Below, piece by piece: positions 27,037 to 36,466 of a stretch of DNA of 64,000 bases; position 1 is the stretch's first letter, and every line of letters starts with the position of its first letter. Origin of the DNA: Variovorax brevis (GTDB lineage Bacteria; Pseudomonadota; Gammaproteobacteria; Burkholderiales; Burkholderiaceae_C); assembly GCF_030317105.1 (NCBI RefSeq), contig NZ_JASZYG010000005.1, forward strand, positions 124,001-188,000, written 5' to 3'. Both the position numbers and the translations under genes were made by a program. The notes under the pieces were generated by a model, which saw nothing but the letters and a program-made list of their open reading frames with translations, had not been told where the DNA came from and did no database searches.

Positions 27037-28904
27037 AGTTTGACGCGCAGGCGCTTGAGGGTTTCCTGCAAGGTTTCGTTGTCGGAGTCGGCCATCTGGG
27101 CTTCTTTCCAGATCATCATGGCGCGGTCGCGCTGGCCGGAAACCCAAAGCACTTCGCCAAGGTGCGCACCGATTTCGGGGTCGGGCCTTTGCTTGTAGGC
27201 GGCCTCGAGGATGCGCGAGGCCTCCTTCGCATTGCCGAGGCGGAACTCCACCCAGCCCATGCTGTCGGCAATGAAAGGATCGTCAGGCGCGAGTTGCACG
27301 GCCTTGTGGATGAGCACGCGCGCTTCATCCAGGCGCACCTTGCGATCGGCCAGCGAATAGCCCAGCGCGTTGTACGCATTCTGGTTGTCGGGCTTCAGTT
27401 CGATCAGGCGGCGCAGCAGGCGCTCCATGTCGTCCAGGCGGTTGAGCTTCTCGGCCACCATGGCCTGGTCGTAGAGCAGGTCGCCGTCGGTCGGGGCGGC
27501 CGCGCTGGCCTGCGCCAGCATGTCGTAGGCGGCCTGGTATTGCTTGGCGTCGCGCAGCAACTGCACTTCTGCCTGGAATTTCTGGCGCTTTTCTTCCGGC
27601 GAGGTTTCGGGCAGTTCGCGAACCAATTCGCGAGCCTGCGGCACCTTGCCCTGGCGCGCCAGCAAGGTCGCGCGGCGCAATTGGGTGGCCACCAGGTCGT
27701 CGTTGTTTTCGACCTTCTGCAGCCATGCGTCGGCTGTGGCGAAGTCCTTTCGGCGCTCGGCCACCTGCGAAAGAATGAAGTAGGCCTGCGTCAGGCCACG
27801 GTTGTGCGCGTCGGTGTCGCCCTGTTTGGCCGACAGGCTGATGTAGCGCTTGACCGACGCTTCGGCTGCGGCGTCTTGCCGGGCCTGGGTTTGCAGCGTG
27901 CCGAGCATGAGCCAGGGTTCTGCGAGTTCCGGCTTTTGCGATGTCAGGAGCGACAACTGGCTGCTGGCGTCGGCGTAGCGACGGCCTTCGGCCAGCACGC
28001 GGGCGTAGGCCAGGCGTATCTCGGGAACCGGATTGGGGCCTTCGAGGTAGCGCTTGACCACTGGCTCTGCCTGCGGTTCGGAAGGATCGATGAGGTCCAA
28101 AGCCAGCAGTACCGGCGCCTCGGCGCCCGGGTCGGCCGCCTGGCCCTTGACGGCGGCATCCAGGGCGCCGGCGTTGTCGCCGGCGGCCATGCGAACGCGG
28201 CCGATGGTGGCCCAGGCCGGTGCTGCCGTCCCCGGGTCCTTGACTGCATCCGTCATGGCCTTTTCGACCACTTGCGCGGCCAGCTTCTTGTCGGTGGCGC
28301 GCGAGTAGTTGCGCGCGATCACGGCCATGAGCACCGGTCGCTCGACCACAGGCGTGGCGGCGATCTCGGCGCGCAGCGGCTCCGTGGTCTCGCCGATGCG
28401 ATTGAGTGCGATGAGGATCTGCAGCTCCAGCCTGCGTGCCTCGCGTGAATCGGGGACGGCATCCTTCCAGGCGCGCGCAGCCACGAGGGCGGCGTCGCCG
28501 GATCGCGATTGCAGGGCGATTTCGACCGCGCGCTGGAAAAGCCGCGGGTCGCGCGTGCGGCGCGCGGAGTCAAGCATCAACGCATAGCCGGCGCCGGGAT
28601 CGCCGGAGCGCATGGTCAGCTCGCCAATCAGCACTTCATAGAAAAGCTGGGCCGTCATGGCCGAAGGGCGGGCGTCTTCGTCGTCGTCGGTCTTTGCGGC
28701 GGGCGGTGCCGCGGCGGGTGCTGGCGCGGGTGCCGGTGCCGCCGCCGCAATGGCGGCAGATGGCGCCGGAGCGGAGGTCAGCGCCGGAGCTTGGGCTGCA
28801 GGTGTGGATGGTGGCGCGACATCGGTTTGCGCGCAGGCAACAAGCGCGAACAGGACGGGAATCGCGGCCGCCGCAAGGCGGAATCGGCGGGGCGGTAGGG
28901 TCAT
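27033..28904 (-). CDS. TPR-repeat lipoprotein
   Basis: The 623-residue protein has a signal peptide with lipobox (LVAC, about residues 22-25). An Ala/Pro-rich tether (about 30-70) and an array of tetratricopeptide repeats to the C-terminus follow, for example NAYNALGYSLADRKVRLDEA and DSMGWVEFRLGNAKEA. It is thus an outer-membrane-anchored periplasmic TPR scaffold. It heads the operon with lolB and ispE, with a coupled stop/start, suggesting a role in envelope biogenesis; that is inference. The ATG at 28904 is chosen for the signal peptide. Its start region is divergent from mutM. Confidence 0.9.
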   Translation of the reverse strand: MTLPPRRFRLAAAAIPVLFALVACAQTDVAPPSTPAAQAPALTSAPAPSAAIAAAAPAPAPAPAAAPPAAKTDDDEDARPSAMTAQLFYEVLIGELTMRSGDPGAGYALMLDSARRTRDPRLFQRAVEIALQSRSGDAALVAARAWKDAVPDSREARRLELQILIALNRIGETTEPLRAEIAATPVVERPVLMAVIARNYSRATDKKLAAQVVEKAMTDAVKDPGTAAPAWATIGRVRMAAGDNAGALDAAVKGQAADPGAEAPVLLALDLIDPSEPQAEPVVKRYLEGPNPVPEIRLAYARVLAEGRRYADASSQLSLLTSQKPELAEPWLMLGTLQTQARQDAAAEASVKRYISLSAKQGDTDAHNRGLTQAYFILSQVAERRKDFATADAWLQKVENNDDLVATQLRRATLLARQGKVPQARELVRELPETSPEEKRQKFQAEVQLLRDAKQYQAAYDMLAQASAAAPTDGDLLYDQAMVAEKLNRLDDMERLLRRLIELKPDNQNAYNALGYSLADRKVRLDEARVLIHKAVQLAPDDPFIADSMGWVEFRLGNAKEASRILEAAYKQRPDPEIGAHLGEVLWVSGQRDRAMMIWKEAQMADSDNETLQETLKRLRVKL

Positions 28905-28986
28905 CGAACCATAATAATCCAAGCAACTTTGGCAACGATGTCTTGTGCCCATCGGGATAAGGATCTTTGCCGCTTGCGCATCTGCA

Positions 28987-29802
28987 ATGCCTGAACTGCC
29001 CGAAGTCGAAGTCACCCGTCTTGGATTTGCCGACCGCATCGCGGGTGCGCGTGTGGCGTCCGCCCGCCTGGGCAAGCCGCTGCGCTGGGCTTTGGGCATC
29101 GATCCTTCGGCGCTTGCCGGCCGCCAGGTGCTCGGCGTGCGCCGACGTGGAAAGTATTTGCTGGTCGACCTGGATCAGGGGCTGCTGTTGCTGCACCTGG
29201 GCATGTCGGGCAGTTTGCGCTTTGCCGCGGACATGCCCGAACCCGGCGGCCACGACCACTTCGACCTGGTCACCAGCCGCGGGACCCTGCGACTGAACGA
29301 TCCGCGGCGCTTCGGTGCGGTGGTCTATGCGCCGGACGAGTCCTCACCCATCGCGGTGAAGCTGTTGGGCGGCTTGGGCGTCGAGCCGCTGGGCGATGGC
29401 TTCGATCTGGATGCCTTTCACGCCGGCCTGCGCAGCCGCCAGGCTGCCATCAAGCAGGTGCTGCTCGCGGGCGACATCGTGGTCGGCGTGGGCAATATCT
29501 ACGCGTCCGAAGCGCTTTTTGCGGCCGGCATCCGCCCGACGCTGGCAGCGGCACGCATCAGCCGGCCGCGCGCTGCGCGCCTTCGCGATGCGGTGCAGGC
29601 GATCTTGGCGCGGGCGGTCGACCGCGGCGGCAGCACCTTGCGGGATTTTTCCAATGTGGACGGCCAAAGCGGCTATTTCCAGCTCGAGGCCATGGTGTAC
29701 GGCCGTGCCGGGGAACCGTGTCGCGTTTGCGCGACTCCGATCCGGCAATTGCGACAGGGGCAGCGATCCACTTATTTTTGCCCACATTGCCAGAAATATT
29801 AA
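28987..29802 (+). CDS. mutM: Formamidopyrimidine-DNA glycosylase
   Basis: The 271-residue base-excision repair enzyme removes oxidised purines (8-oxoG, FapyG) and nicks the strand. The start must be the ATG at 28987 because catalysis needs Pro2-Glu3 (PELPEVEVTRLG). Lys57 lies in RRGKYLLVDL, and the H2TH region has AGDIVVGVGNIYASEALF. The C-terminal zinc finger is CRVCATPIR with FCPHC. It lies near mutY, the partner of the GO repair system, separated only by the dynamin-like gene. Confidence 0.97.
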   Translation: MPELPEVEVTRLGFADRIAGARVASARLGKPLRWALGIDPSALAGRQVLGVRRRGKYLLVDLDQGLLLLHLGMSGSLRFAADMPEPGGHDHFDLVTSRGTLRLNDPRRFGAVVYAPDESSPIAVKLLGGLGVEPLGDGFDLDAFHAGLRSRQAAIKQVLLAGDIVVGVGNIYASEALFAAGIRPTLAAARISRPRAARLRDAVQAILARAVDRGGSTLRDFSNVDGQSGYFQLEAMVYGRAGEPCRVCATPIRQLRQGQRSTYFCPHCQKY

Positions 29803-29893
29803 CCTGAAGGTATTCACTCGCGGGTGCACAAACAACGAAACTCCCCCATTGCACATCCAGGCCTCCGCACGAGCGGGGGCCGGTGCTATATTT

Positions 29894-29911
29894 TGTAAAC
29901 ACCCTTTTACA
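29894..29911. promoter_or_regulatory. Inverted repeat TGTAAA-N6-TTTACA upstream of dynamin-like gene
   Basis: A perfect 6-base inverted repeat with a six-base spacer lies just after a TATATT hexamer (29887-29892) and about 8 bases before the TTG start of the GTPase gene. It may be an operator overlapping the transcription start. No matching regulator is identifiable in the window. Confidence 0.4.
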
Positions 29912-29919
29912 TTTCCCCT

Positions 29920-31881
29920 TTGACACGATCTTTCAATCAGCAGTTTGACCAGCACGGCGCCTGGCGACGCAACTTTGCACACCGGCTCAAGTGGCTGACG
30001 GGGTGGCTGCGCGAAAACGACCTGCTGGACGCGTCGGTGGGCGAAAGACTGAAAGAACTCGAGGCGCAAATGCGCACGAGCAAGGTCATGGTGGCCTTCG
30101 TGGCCGAGTTTTCCCGCGGCAAGTCGGAACTCATCAACGCGATCTTTTTCGCCGGCTATGGCCGACGGATCATGCCGGCCAGCGCGGGCCGCACGACGAT
30201 GTGCCCCACGGAGCTGGGCTACGACGCCGCCGAGCCAGCCAGTCTGCGCCTTTTGCCCATCGAAACCCGGCTCGAGCCGCATTCGCTGACTCACTGGCGC
30301 GAAGAGACAGAGCGCTGGACAGACATCCCCATCGACGTCCGCAATGCGGAAATGCTGGCCACGACCATGAACAAGGTGGCGGAGGTCGACTGGGTTTCCA
30401 AGGACAAGGCCCGCGCACTCGGCTTCTGGAGCGACGAAGCCCCCGAAGACAACCCCGTGCCGGATGCGGAAGGCCACGTCGAGATTCCGCGCTGGCGGCA
30501 CGCGGTGCTCAACATGCCGCATCCGCTGCTGGAGCAGGGGCTGGTCATCCTGGACACTCCCGGCCTGAACGCGATCGGTGCCGAACCTGAACTGACGGTC
30601 AGCCTGATTCCGCAGGCCCACGCGGTGGTTTTCATCCTGGGCGCGGACACGGGTGTCACGCGATCGGATCTCTCGATCTGGCGCGAACACCTCATCACCG
30701 AAGGCGACGCGCACGAAACGCGCATCGTGGTGCTCAACAAGATCGACACGCTGTGGGACATCCTGAGCAGCCCCGCGGAGGTCGACAAGCAGATCAAGCG
30801 GCAGTGCAAGGCGTCGGCCGAAGTTCTCGGGGTTCCGATCGCCCAGGTGTTGCCGGTGTCGGCCCAAAAGGGCTTGCAGGCCAAGATCCGGCGCGACGCT
30901 CCCTTGCTGCAGGCAAGCCGTTTGCCAGCACTCGAAGCGGTGCTGGGCGAAGGCCTGCTGGGCAAGCGCGAGACGATGCTGCGACTGGCCATCGAATCGG
31001 GCATCACCGCCCTGAAGACCGAGGCTGCGCGCCTGCTCAAGGTGCGCGCGCGCGACCTTTCCGAACAGGCGCTGGAACTGCAAGGCCTGCGCGGCAAGAA
31101 TTCCTCGGTGATCCGCCACATGCGAACGCGCATCGAGGGCGAGCAGAACGAATTCGAGGGCAGCAACTCGCGCATCCTGGCCCTGCGCTCGGTGCAGGGC
31201 AAGTTGCTGCGCGAGGTGTATGCCGTGCTGGGCAGCACGGCGCTCAAGGCGGACATGGGCAAGCTTTCTGCCGCGCTCAAGAAGCCCGGCATCAAGTTCA
31301 ACGTGCGCAAGGTGTATGCCGAAACCTTCGAGGCGCTGCGCGGCAATTTGCGCGAAGTGCAGACGACCACCGCCGAAATCCAGGCCATGCTGAACGCCAC
31401 GTTCCGGCAGCTCAATGCGGAACACGGCTTCACGCTGCTGGCGCCTGCGGAGCCCGATCTGGCTGCTTTTGCGCGTCAACTCACCCAGATCGAACAAAGC
31501 CACATCCAGTACCTTGGTGTGGGCAACATGCTCAAGCTGGCGCAGCCCGAGTTTTGCGACAAGCTGGTGCGCGCGCTCACGAGCCGGCTGCGTGTCGTCA
31601 ACGAAGCCGCCATGACCGAGGTGGAGCGCTGGAGCAAGGGCGCAGGGGCGCAGCTGGACGCGCAGCTCAAGGAACGTCGACGCAACTTCGGCAAGCGCAT
31701 CGAAGCGGTCGAGCGCATCCAGAGTGCGGCGGGCGGCCTGGACGAGCGACTCGCGGAAATCGCAGCGCAAGAAGAGTCGCTGAAGCAATTGGGCGAAAAA
31801 CTGGAAGAACTCACCGCGCTCCTGACCAGCCAGGACGCGCCCAACGTGTTTTCGGGGCGCACCGAATTGCGCGTCGCCTGA
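29920..31881 (+). CDS. Dynamin-like GTPase
   Basis: The 653-residue protein has a dynamin-superfamily G domain: P-loop VAEFSRGKSELINAIF near residues 60-75, switch I Thr in AGRTTMCPTEL, G3 DTPG near 211 and G4 NKID near 272. Long helical middle and stalk regions follow, with coiled-coil character to the C-terminus. The first Gly of the P-loop consensus is Ala. Bacterial dynamin-like proteins remodel or repair membranes. No transmembrane helix is obvious. The TTG at 29920 fits the short AT-rich leader. It is located between mutM and mutY, an association I believe recurs in relatives. Confidence 0.88.
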   Translation: MTRSFNQQFDQHGAWRRNFAHRLKWLTGWLRENDLLDASVGERLKELEAQMRTSKVMVAFVAEFSRGKSELINAIFFAGYGRRIMPASAGRTTMCPTELGYDAAEPASLRLLPIETRLEPHSLTHWREETERWTDIPIDVRNAEMLATTMNKVAEVDWVSKDKARALGFWSDEAPEDNPVPDAEGHVEIPRWRHAVLNMPHPLLEQGLVILDTPGLNAIGAEPELTVSLIPQAHAVVFILGADTGVTRSDLSIWREHLITEGDAHETRIVVLNKIDTLWDILSSPAEVDKQIKRQCKASAEVLGVPIAQVLPVSAQKGLQAKIRRDAPLLQASRLPALEAVLGEGLLGKRETMLRLAIESGITALKTEAARLLKVRARDLSEQALELQGLRGKNSSVIRHMRTRIEGEQNEFEGSNSRILALRSVQGKLLREVYAVLGSTALKADMGKLSAALKKPGIKFNVRKVYAETFEALRGNLREVQTTTAEIQAMLNATFRQLNAEHGFTLLAPAEPDLAAFARQLTQIEQSHIQYLGVGNMLKLAQPEFCDKLVRALTSRLRVVNEAAMTEVERWSKGAGAQLDAQLKERRRNFGKRIEAVERIQSAAGGLDERLAEIAAQEESLKQLGEKLEELTALLTSQDAPNVFSGRTELRVA

Positions 31882-31932
31882 CGACAAAGGCGGTTGCGGC
31901 GCCGGTGCGCCGCAATCAGCGACACTGAATCG

Positions 31933-32988
31933 GTGACGGACACAGCCATTTCTGAATCGACCTTCGCGGCGCAAGTCGTTCGCTGGCAGCGCAGCCACGG
32001 GCGAAGCGAACTCCCCTGGCAGAACACCCGCGACCCCTACCGGGTGTGGCTTTCCGAGGTGATGCTGCAGCAGACGCAGGTGTCCACGGTGCTGGGCTAC
32101 TTCGCCCGATTTCTGGACCGCTTTCCGGACGTCGCGGCGCTGGCTGCCGCGGGCGAGGACGAGGTGTTCGGGCTGTGGAGCGGCCTGGGCTACTACAGCC
32201 GCGCCCGCAACATGCATCGCTGCGCGCAGGAGATCGTGGCGCGCTTTGGCGGGGAGTTTCCACAAACCGCCGCCTTGCTCATGAGCCTGCCCGGCATCGG
32301 ACGCTCGACCGCGGCGGCCATTGCCGCTTTCTGCTTTGGTGAACGCGTGGCGATCCTCGACGGCAACGTGAAACGGGTGCTGACGCGCGTGCTCGGTTTC
32401 GAGGCGGACCTTGCGTCGGGCGCGAACGAGCGGGCCTTGTGGGACATCGCAACGGACCTGCTGCCGCCATCGCAGCAAAAGAATGACATCGCGGGCTACA
32501 CGCAGGGGCTGATGGATCTCGGCGCCACGGTGTGTACGCCGCGCAAGCCGAGCTGCATGCTCTGCCCTGTCAACGCATCCTGCGCCGCGCGCATCGAGGG
32601 CGCGCCGGAGAAATACCCGGTGAAGACACGCAAGCTGCGGCGAACCGCGCAGTCGCTGTGGATGATGATGGCGCGCGACGCACAGGGCCGCGTGTGGCTG
32701 GAAAAGCGGCCGGGGTCGGGCATCTGGGCTGGCCTCTACAGCCTTCCTTGCTTTGACAGCCGGCAGGCGCTGCAGGATTCATTGCCCGCGCGCCAGGCCG
32801 ATGACTTGTCGGACGGCGAGCCCTTCCTGCACGTGCTCACGCACAAGGACTTGCATCTGCATCCCGTGACGCTGACGGTGATGGACGCTCACAAGCTGTC
32901 CGCGCAGGGCGACTGGTATTCCGGCGAGGCGTGGACGGCGTTGGGCTTGCCCGCGCCCGTGCGCAAGCTGCTCGCCCAAGCGGGCTAA
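31933..32988 (+). CDS. mutY: Adenine DNA glycosylase
   Basis: The 351-residue enzyme excises A opposite 8-oxoG. It shows Glu42 in SEVMLQQTQV, the helix-hairpin-helix LPGIGRSTAAA, the catalytic Asp in ILDGNVKRV, and the iron-sulfur ligands C-x6-C-x2-C-x5-C (CTPRKPSCMLCPVNASC, about residues 200-216). The C-terminal MutT-like domain includes LEKRPGSGIWAGLYSLP and the His-rich HVLTHKDLHLHP. I use the GTG at 31933; a TTG at 31894 is possible. The stop overlaps the convergent rapZ stop by 4 bases. Confidence 0.96.
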   Translation: MTDTAISESTFAAQVVRWQRSHGRSELPWQNTRDPYRVWLSEVMLQQTQVSTVLGYFARFLDRFPDVAALAAAGEDEVFGLWSGLGYYSRARNMHRCAQEIVARFGGEFPQTAALLMSLPGIGRSTAAAIAAFCFGERVAILDGNVKRVLTRVLGFEADLASGANERALWDIATDLLPPSQQKNDIAGYTQGLMDLGATVCTPRKPSCMLCPVNASCAARIEGAPEKYPVKTRKLRRTAQSLWMMMARDAQGRVWLEKRPGSGIWAGLYSLPCFDSRQALQDSLPARQADDLSDGEPFLHVLTHKDLHLHPVTLTVMDAHKLSAQGDWYSGEAWTALGLPAPVRKLLAQAG

Positions 32989-33857
32989 TTGGTCAGCTCG
33001 CGGTGCCGCTTGAGCGCCGCCCAGCGCGCGCTGAACGCACGCGTCAATTGCTCGACCAGAAACACCGAGCGATGCTGGCCGCCGGTGCAGCCGATGGCGA
33101 CCGTCACGTAGCTGCGGTGGTCGCGCGCCAGTGCATCGAGCCAGTGCGACAGGAACTGTTCGATGTCTTCGTACATGCGCGCCACGTCGTCGTGCTGGCG
33201 CAGCCAATCGACCACTTCCGCATCGCGTCCGGTGAGGGCGCGCAGTTCGGGAACGTAGTGCGGGTTGGGAAGCATGCGCACGTCGAACACGTAGTCCGCG
33301 TCCAGCGGAATGCCGCGCTTGAACGCAAAGGATTCAAACACCAGCGTGAGCGAGCTTTCCGGCGCCGCGATCAGCGCCTTGAGATAGCTCTGCAACTGTG
33401 CAGGCCGGATGATGCTGGTGTCGATGATGTCGGCGCCGTCGCGCAGGTCGGTCAGCAACTCGCGTTCGAGCTCGATCGCCTGGATGAGCGCGCGGTGCTG
33501 CTCGGGCGCGTCCGCGTCGCTTTCCTGCCGCGACAGCGGATGCCGCCGCCGAGTTTCCGAAAATCGCCGCACCAATGCATCGGTGGTCGAATCCAGAAAG
33601 AGCGATCGCAGTGAAATGCCTTCCAGCCGAAGCGCTTCCAGCTGCTGCGGCACCAGCGGAAACGAAACACCGCTGCGGATGTCCATGGCAATCGCAACCC
33701 GGCGCGCCTGCTGCTGCCGCTGCAGGGCGATGAAGGCGGTGAGCAGTTCCGGCGGCAGGTTGTCGACGCAGTAGTAGCCCGCGTCTTCCAGCGCATGCAG
33801 CGCAACCGACTTGCCGGAGCCCGACATGCCGGTGATGAGGACCAGTTCAAGGCTCAT
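32985..33857 (-). CDS. rapZ: RNase adapter protein RapZ (YvcJ family)
   Basis: The 290-residue P-loop protein begins MSLELVLITGMSGSGKS (Walker A at residues 10-17). It carries IDTSIIRPAQL, FESFAFKRGIPLDADYVFDV in two parts, and the C-terminal RNA-binding signature VTVAIGCTGGQHRSVF. In E. coli, RapZ guides RNase E to GlmZ to control GlmS; in Burkholderiales the role is less clear. The ATG overlaps the recN stop (ATGA), showing translational coupling. It is at the 3' end of the nadK-recN-rapZ run, convergent with mutY. Confidence 0.95.
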   Translation of the reverse strand: MSLELVLITGMSGSGKSVALHALEDAGYYCVDNLPPELLTAFIALQRQQQARRVAIAMDIRSGVSFPLVPQQLEALRLEGISLRSLFLDSTTDALVRRFSETRRRHPLSRQESDADAPEQHRALIQAIELERELLTDLRDGADIIDTSIIRPAQLQSYLKALIAAPESSLTLVFESFAFKRGIPLDADYVFDVRMLPNPHYVPELRALTGRDAEVVDWLRQHDDVARMYEDIEQFLSHWLDALARDHRSYVTVAIGCTGGQHRSVFLVEQLTRAFSARWAALKRHRELTN

Positions 33858-35539
33858 GCCCGCACTCTCACTGCTGGCGCTGGCTTGCCAAGCATCTCGC
33901 GTGCATGGGCGAGAGTGGTTTGTGACACGCGTTCGCCGCCCAGCATGCGGGCGATTTCCTGATCGCGTGCGTCGTTGGCCAGCGCCGCGACGCTGCTTTC
34001 GGTGCGAGGTCCATCGCCTGCCTCTTGGGACTGGCGCTTGGAAACGAGCAGGTGGTGATCGGCGCAGGCAGCGACTTGCGGCAGATGCGTGACGGCCAGC
34101 ACCTGCCGGTCGCGGCCCAACTGTTGCATCAGGCGCCCGACGGTTTCGGCGACCGCGCCGCCAACGCCGGAATCGACCTCGTCGAAGATGAGCGTCTGCG
34201 CGGCGCCCAGTTCGCTGGTGGTCACCGCAATCGCCAGCGCGATGCGCGACAGTTCGCCGCCGGACGCCACCTTGCCGATGGCGCGCGGGGTGCTGCCGGC
34301 GTGGCCGCTGACCAGGAAGGAAACATCTTCCAGGCCCGCGCGTCCGGGCTGCGCCAGGGGCGGCAGCGCCACTTCGAACTGGCCGCCTTGCATGCCGAGC
34401 CCCTGCATGGCTTGGGTCACGGCATGTGCAAGGCGCGGAGCGGCCTGCTTGCGGGCCTTGGCCAGCGCCTTGGCTTCCTTCATGTAAGACTGCTGGGCGG
34501 CAGCTTCGGCACGCTCCAGCGCTTCCAGATCGCCGGCGGCGTCGAGTGCGGCCAGTTCCGTTTGCCAACCGGCGAGGAGGGCAGGCAGGTCTTGCGGCGT
34601 GCGCTTGTACCGGCGGGCGAGCGACATCCACAGGCCCATGCGCTCGTCCAGTTCAGCCAGCCGTTGCGGATCGGGGTCGGCATGCCGCAGGTAGCCGTGC
34701 AGGCTGTGCGCGGCGTCGGCGGCTTGCGCCACGCTGGACGCCAGCACTTCGGCGAGCGCCGTGAACTGGGGTTCGATGTGCTCGCTGCCCTGCAACAGGC
34801 TGAGCGCGCGGTTGAGCGCAGACAAGGCGCCGCTTTCGTCGTCTTCCAGCGCCGTGCGCGCGCCCTCGGCCGCGTCGATGAGTGCCTGCGCGTTCGACAT
34901 GCGCGTGTGGTCGGCAGACAACTCATCCCACTCGTCGGCGCCCGGCGCCAGCTTCATGACTTCGCCAATTTGCCACTGCAGGCGTTCGCGTTCGCGCTGC
35001 AGCGAGTCCTGCGCGTTGCGCGCGGCGTCCAGCGCGCCGATGGATTGGCGCCACGACGTCCAGCTTGCCTCCAGCGCATCGGGTTGCACGCCGGCGTAGG
35101 CATCCAGCAGGCCGCGCACGGCCTCGGGCCGGGTCAGGCTCTGCCAAGCGTGCTGGCCGTGGATGTCGAGCAGCCGGTCGCCGAGTTCGCGCATCTGGGC
35201 GGCGGTGGCGGGGCTGCCGTTGATCCATCCGCGGCTGCGGCCCTGCAGATCGACCGTGCGGCGCAGGAGCAGTGAATCGGCGCCCTCGAATCCGCCCTCG
35301 TCGAGCCAGGCCGCCAGATGCGGGTCGGGGTCGAACTCGGCACTCACGTCCAGGCGTTGCGCGCCTTCGCGCACGGAACCGGCGTCCGCCCGGCTGCCCA
35401 GGGCGAGTTGCAATGCATCGATGAGGATGGACTTGCCGGCGCCGGTTTCCCCGGTCAGCACGGTGAAGCCCGACGCGAGGTCGATGTCCAAAGAGCGCAC
35501 GATGACAAAGTCGCGCAGCGTGATCCGTCTCAAGGCCAA
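33854..35539 (-). CDS. recN: DNA repair protein RecN
   Basis: The 561-residue SMC-like protein starts LALRRITLRDFVIV and has Walker A TGETGAGKS near residue 36. Long coiled coils follow, then a C-terminal head with SGGELSRIALAIAV and Walker B/D-loop LIFDEVDSGVGG. It acts in double-strand-break repair. The TTG at 35539 is chosen because AGGAGG lies nine bases upstream, inside the 3' end of nadK; two other TTG codons flank it. Coupled translation with nadK and rapZ is likely. Confidence 0.95.
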   Translation of the reverse strand: MALRRITLRDFVIVRSLDIDLASGFTVLTGETGAGKSILIDALQLALGSRADAGSVREGAQRLDVSAEFDPDPHLAAWLDEGGFEGADSLLLRRTVDLQGRSRGWINGSPATAAQMRELGDRLLDIHGQHAWQSLTRPEAVRGLLDAYAGVQPDALEASWTSWRQSIGALDAARNAQDSLQRERERLQWQIGEVMKLAPGADEWDELSADHTRMSNAQALIDAAEGARTALEDDESGALSALNRALSLLQGSEHIEPQFTALAEVLASSVAQAADAAHSLHGYLRHADPDPQRLAELDERMGLWMSLARRYKRTPQDLPALLAGWQTELAALDAAGDLEALERAEAAAQQSYMKEAKALAKARKQAAPRLAHAVTQAMQGLGMQGGQFEVALPPLAQPGRAGLEDVSFLVSGHAGSTPRAIGKVASGGELSRIALAIAVTTSELGAAQTLIFDEVDSGVGGAVAETVGRLMQQLGRDRQVLAVTHLPQVAACADHHLLVSKRQSQEAGDGPRTESSVAALANDARDQEIARMLGGERVSQTTLAHAREMLGKPAPAVRVRA

Positions 35540-35541
35540 GT

Positions 35542-36438
35542 TTAGGAACCTCCTTCGTTCCAATGGAGTTTTTTGCGCAACGTGTCGAAATAGCTCCAGC
35601 CCTTGGGGTGGAGGAAGCGAACACCCAGTTCCGAGCGCCTGACGACGATGCGGTCACCGTGCATGAGCGAGGCGAGCGATTGCATGTCGAAATTGGCGCT
35701 GGCATCACGGCCGGCCACTAACTCGATGGTCACTTCGTCGTCGTCGGGGAAAAGAATGGGGCGGTTGGAGAGCGTGTGCGGCGCAATGGGCACCAGCACC
35801 CAGCCCTGGATGCCCGGATGCAGCAAGGGGCCGCCGGCCGACAGCGCGTAGGCGGTCGAGCCTGTCGGCGTGGCAATGATCATCCCGTCGGCGCGCTGGT
35901 TCGCCACGAAGTGGCGGCCGACCGAGACGCGCAGTTCGACCATGCCGGAGGTGGCGCCGCGGTTGACGACCACGTCGTTCATGGCGAGCGCCTCGAACAC
36001 GACCTTGCCGTCGCGCACCACCTGCGCTTTCATGAGGCTGCGGCGGTCGTGCTCGTATTCGCCGGCCAGCATGGGCACCAGCGTGGACTGGTAGTTGTCC
36101 AGGGGAATGTCGGTCACGAAACCGAGACGACCGCGGTTGATGCCGATCAGCGGCACGTCGTACGGCGCGAGTTGGCGCCCGATGCCCAGCATGGTGCCGT
36201 CGCCGCCGACGACCAGGCCCAGATCGCAGCGCTTGCCGATCTCGTCGACGGTCAGTCGCTCGTAGCGGCCGGGTTCGTAGCCATCCAGTACGCACTTTTC
36301 GGTGAAGACCTCGCAGCCTTGCGACTCCAGGAAGCGGCCAATGCTCTCCAGCATGACGTCCGGGGCGCCCACCTGCGCGCGCACGCCGGTGGCCTGGTAT
36401 TTACCGATGAGCGCAACGTGCCGAAAGCGGGAGGTCAT
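35542..36438 (-). CDS. nadK: NAD kinase
   Basis: The 298-residue enzyme phosphorylates NAD to NADP. The signature GGDGT occurs in LVVGGDGTMLGIGR near residue 77, followed by GINRGRLGFVTDIP, ALAMNDVVVNRG and the second signature TPTGSTAYALSAGGPLLHP. The length is typical. The ATG at 36438 is only about 28 bases from the divergent hrcA start, so the two genes share overlapping promoters in an AT-rich spacer. The 3' end contains the recN ribosome-binding site. Confidence 0.96.
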   Translation of the reverse strand: MTSRFRHVALIGKYQATGVRAQVGAPDVMLESIGRFLESQGCEVFTEKCVLDGYEPGRYERLTVDEIGKRCDLGLVVGGDGTMLGIGRQLAPYDVPLIGINRGRLGFVTDIPLDNYQSTLVPMLAGEYEHDRRSLMKAQVVRDGKVVFEALAMNDVVVNRGATSGMVELRVSVGRHFVANQRADGMIIATPTGSTAYALSAGGPLLHPGIQGWVLVPIAPHTLSNRPILFPDDDEVTIELVAGRDASANFDMQSLASLMHGDRIVVRRSELGVRFLHPKGWSYFDTLRKKLHWNEGGS

Positions 36439-36466
36439 CTACAAATTACAACATTAAAATCATTTG

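Noticed and set aside
29344..32478. Very long open frame (over 1000 codons) on the minus strand
   Set aside because: It is antisense to mutM, the dynamin-like GTPase and mutY, all recognisable; it is rich in His/Arg/Gln, typical of the reverse complement of GC-rich genes.
36439..36466. CIRCE element expected upstream of hrcA
   Set aside because: The 28-base spacer contains no TTAGCACTC-N9-GAGTGCTAA.
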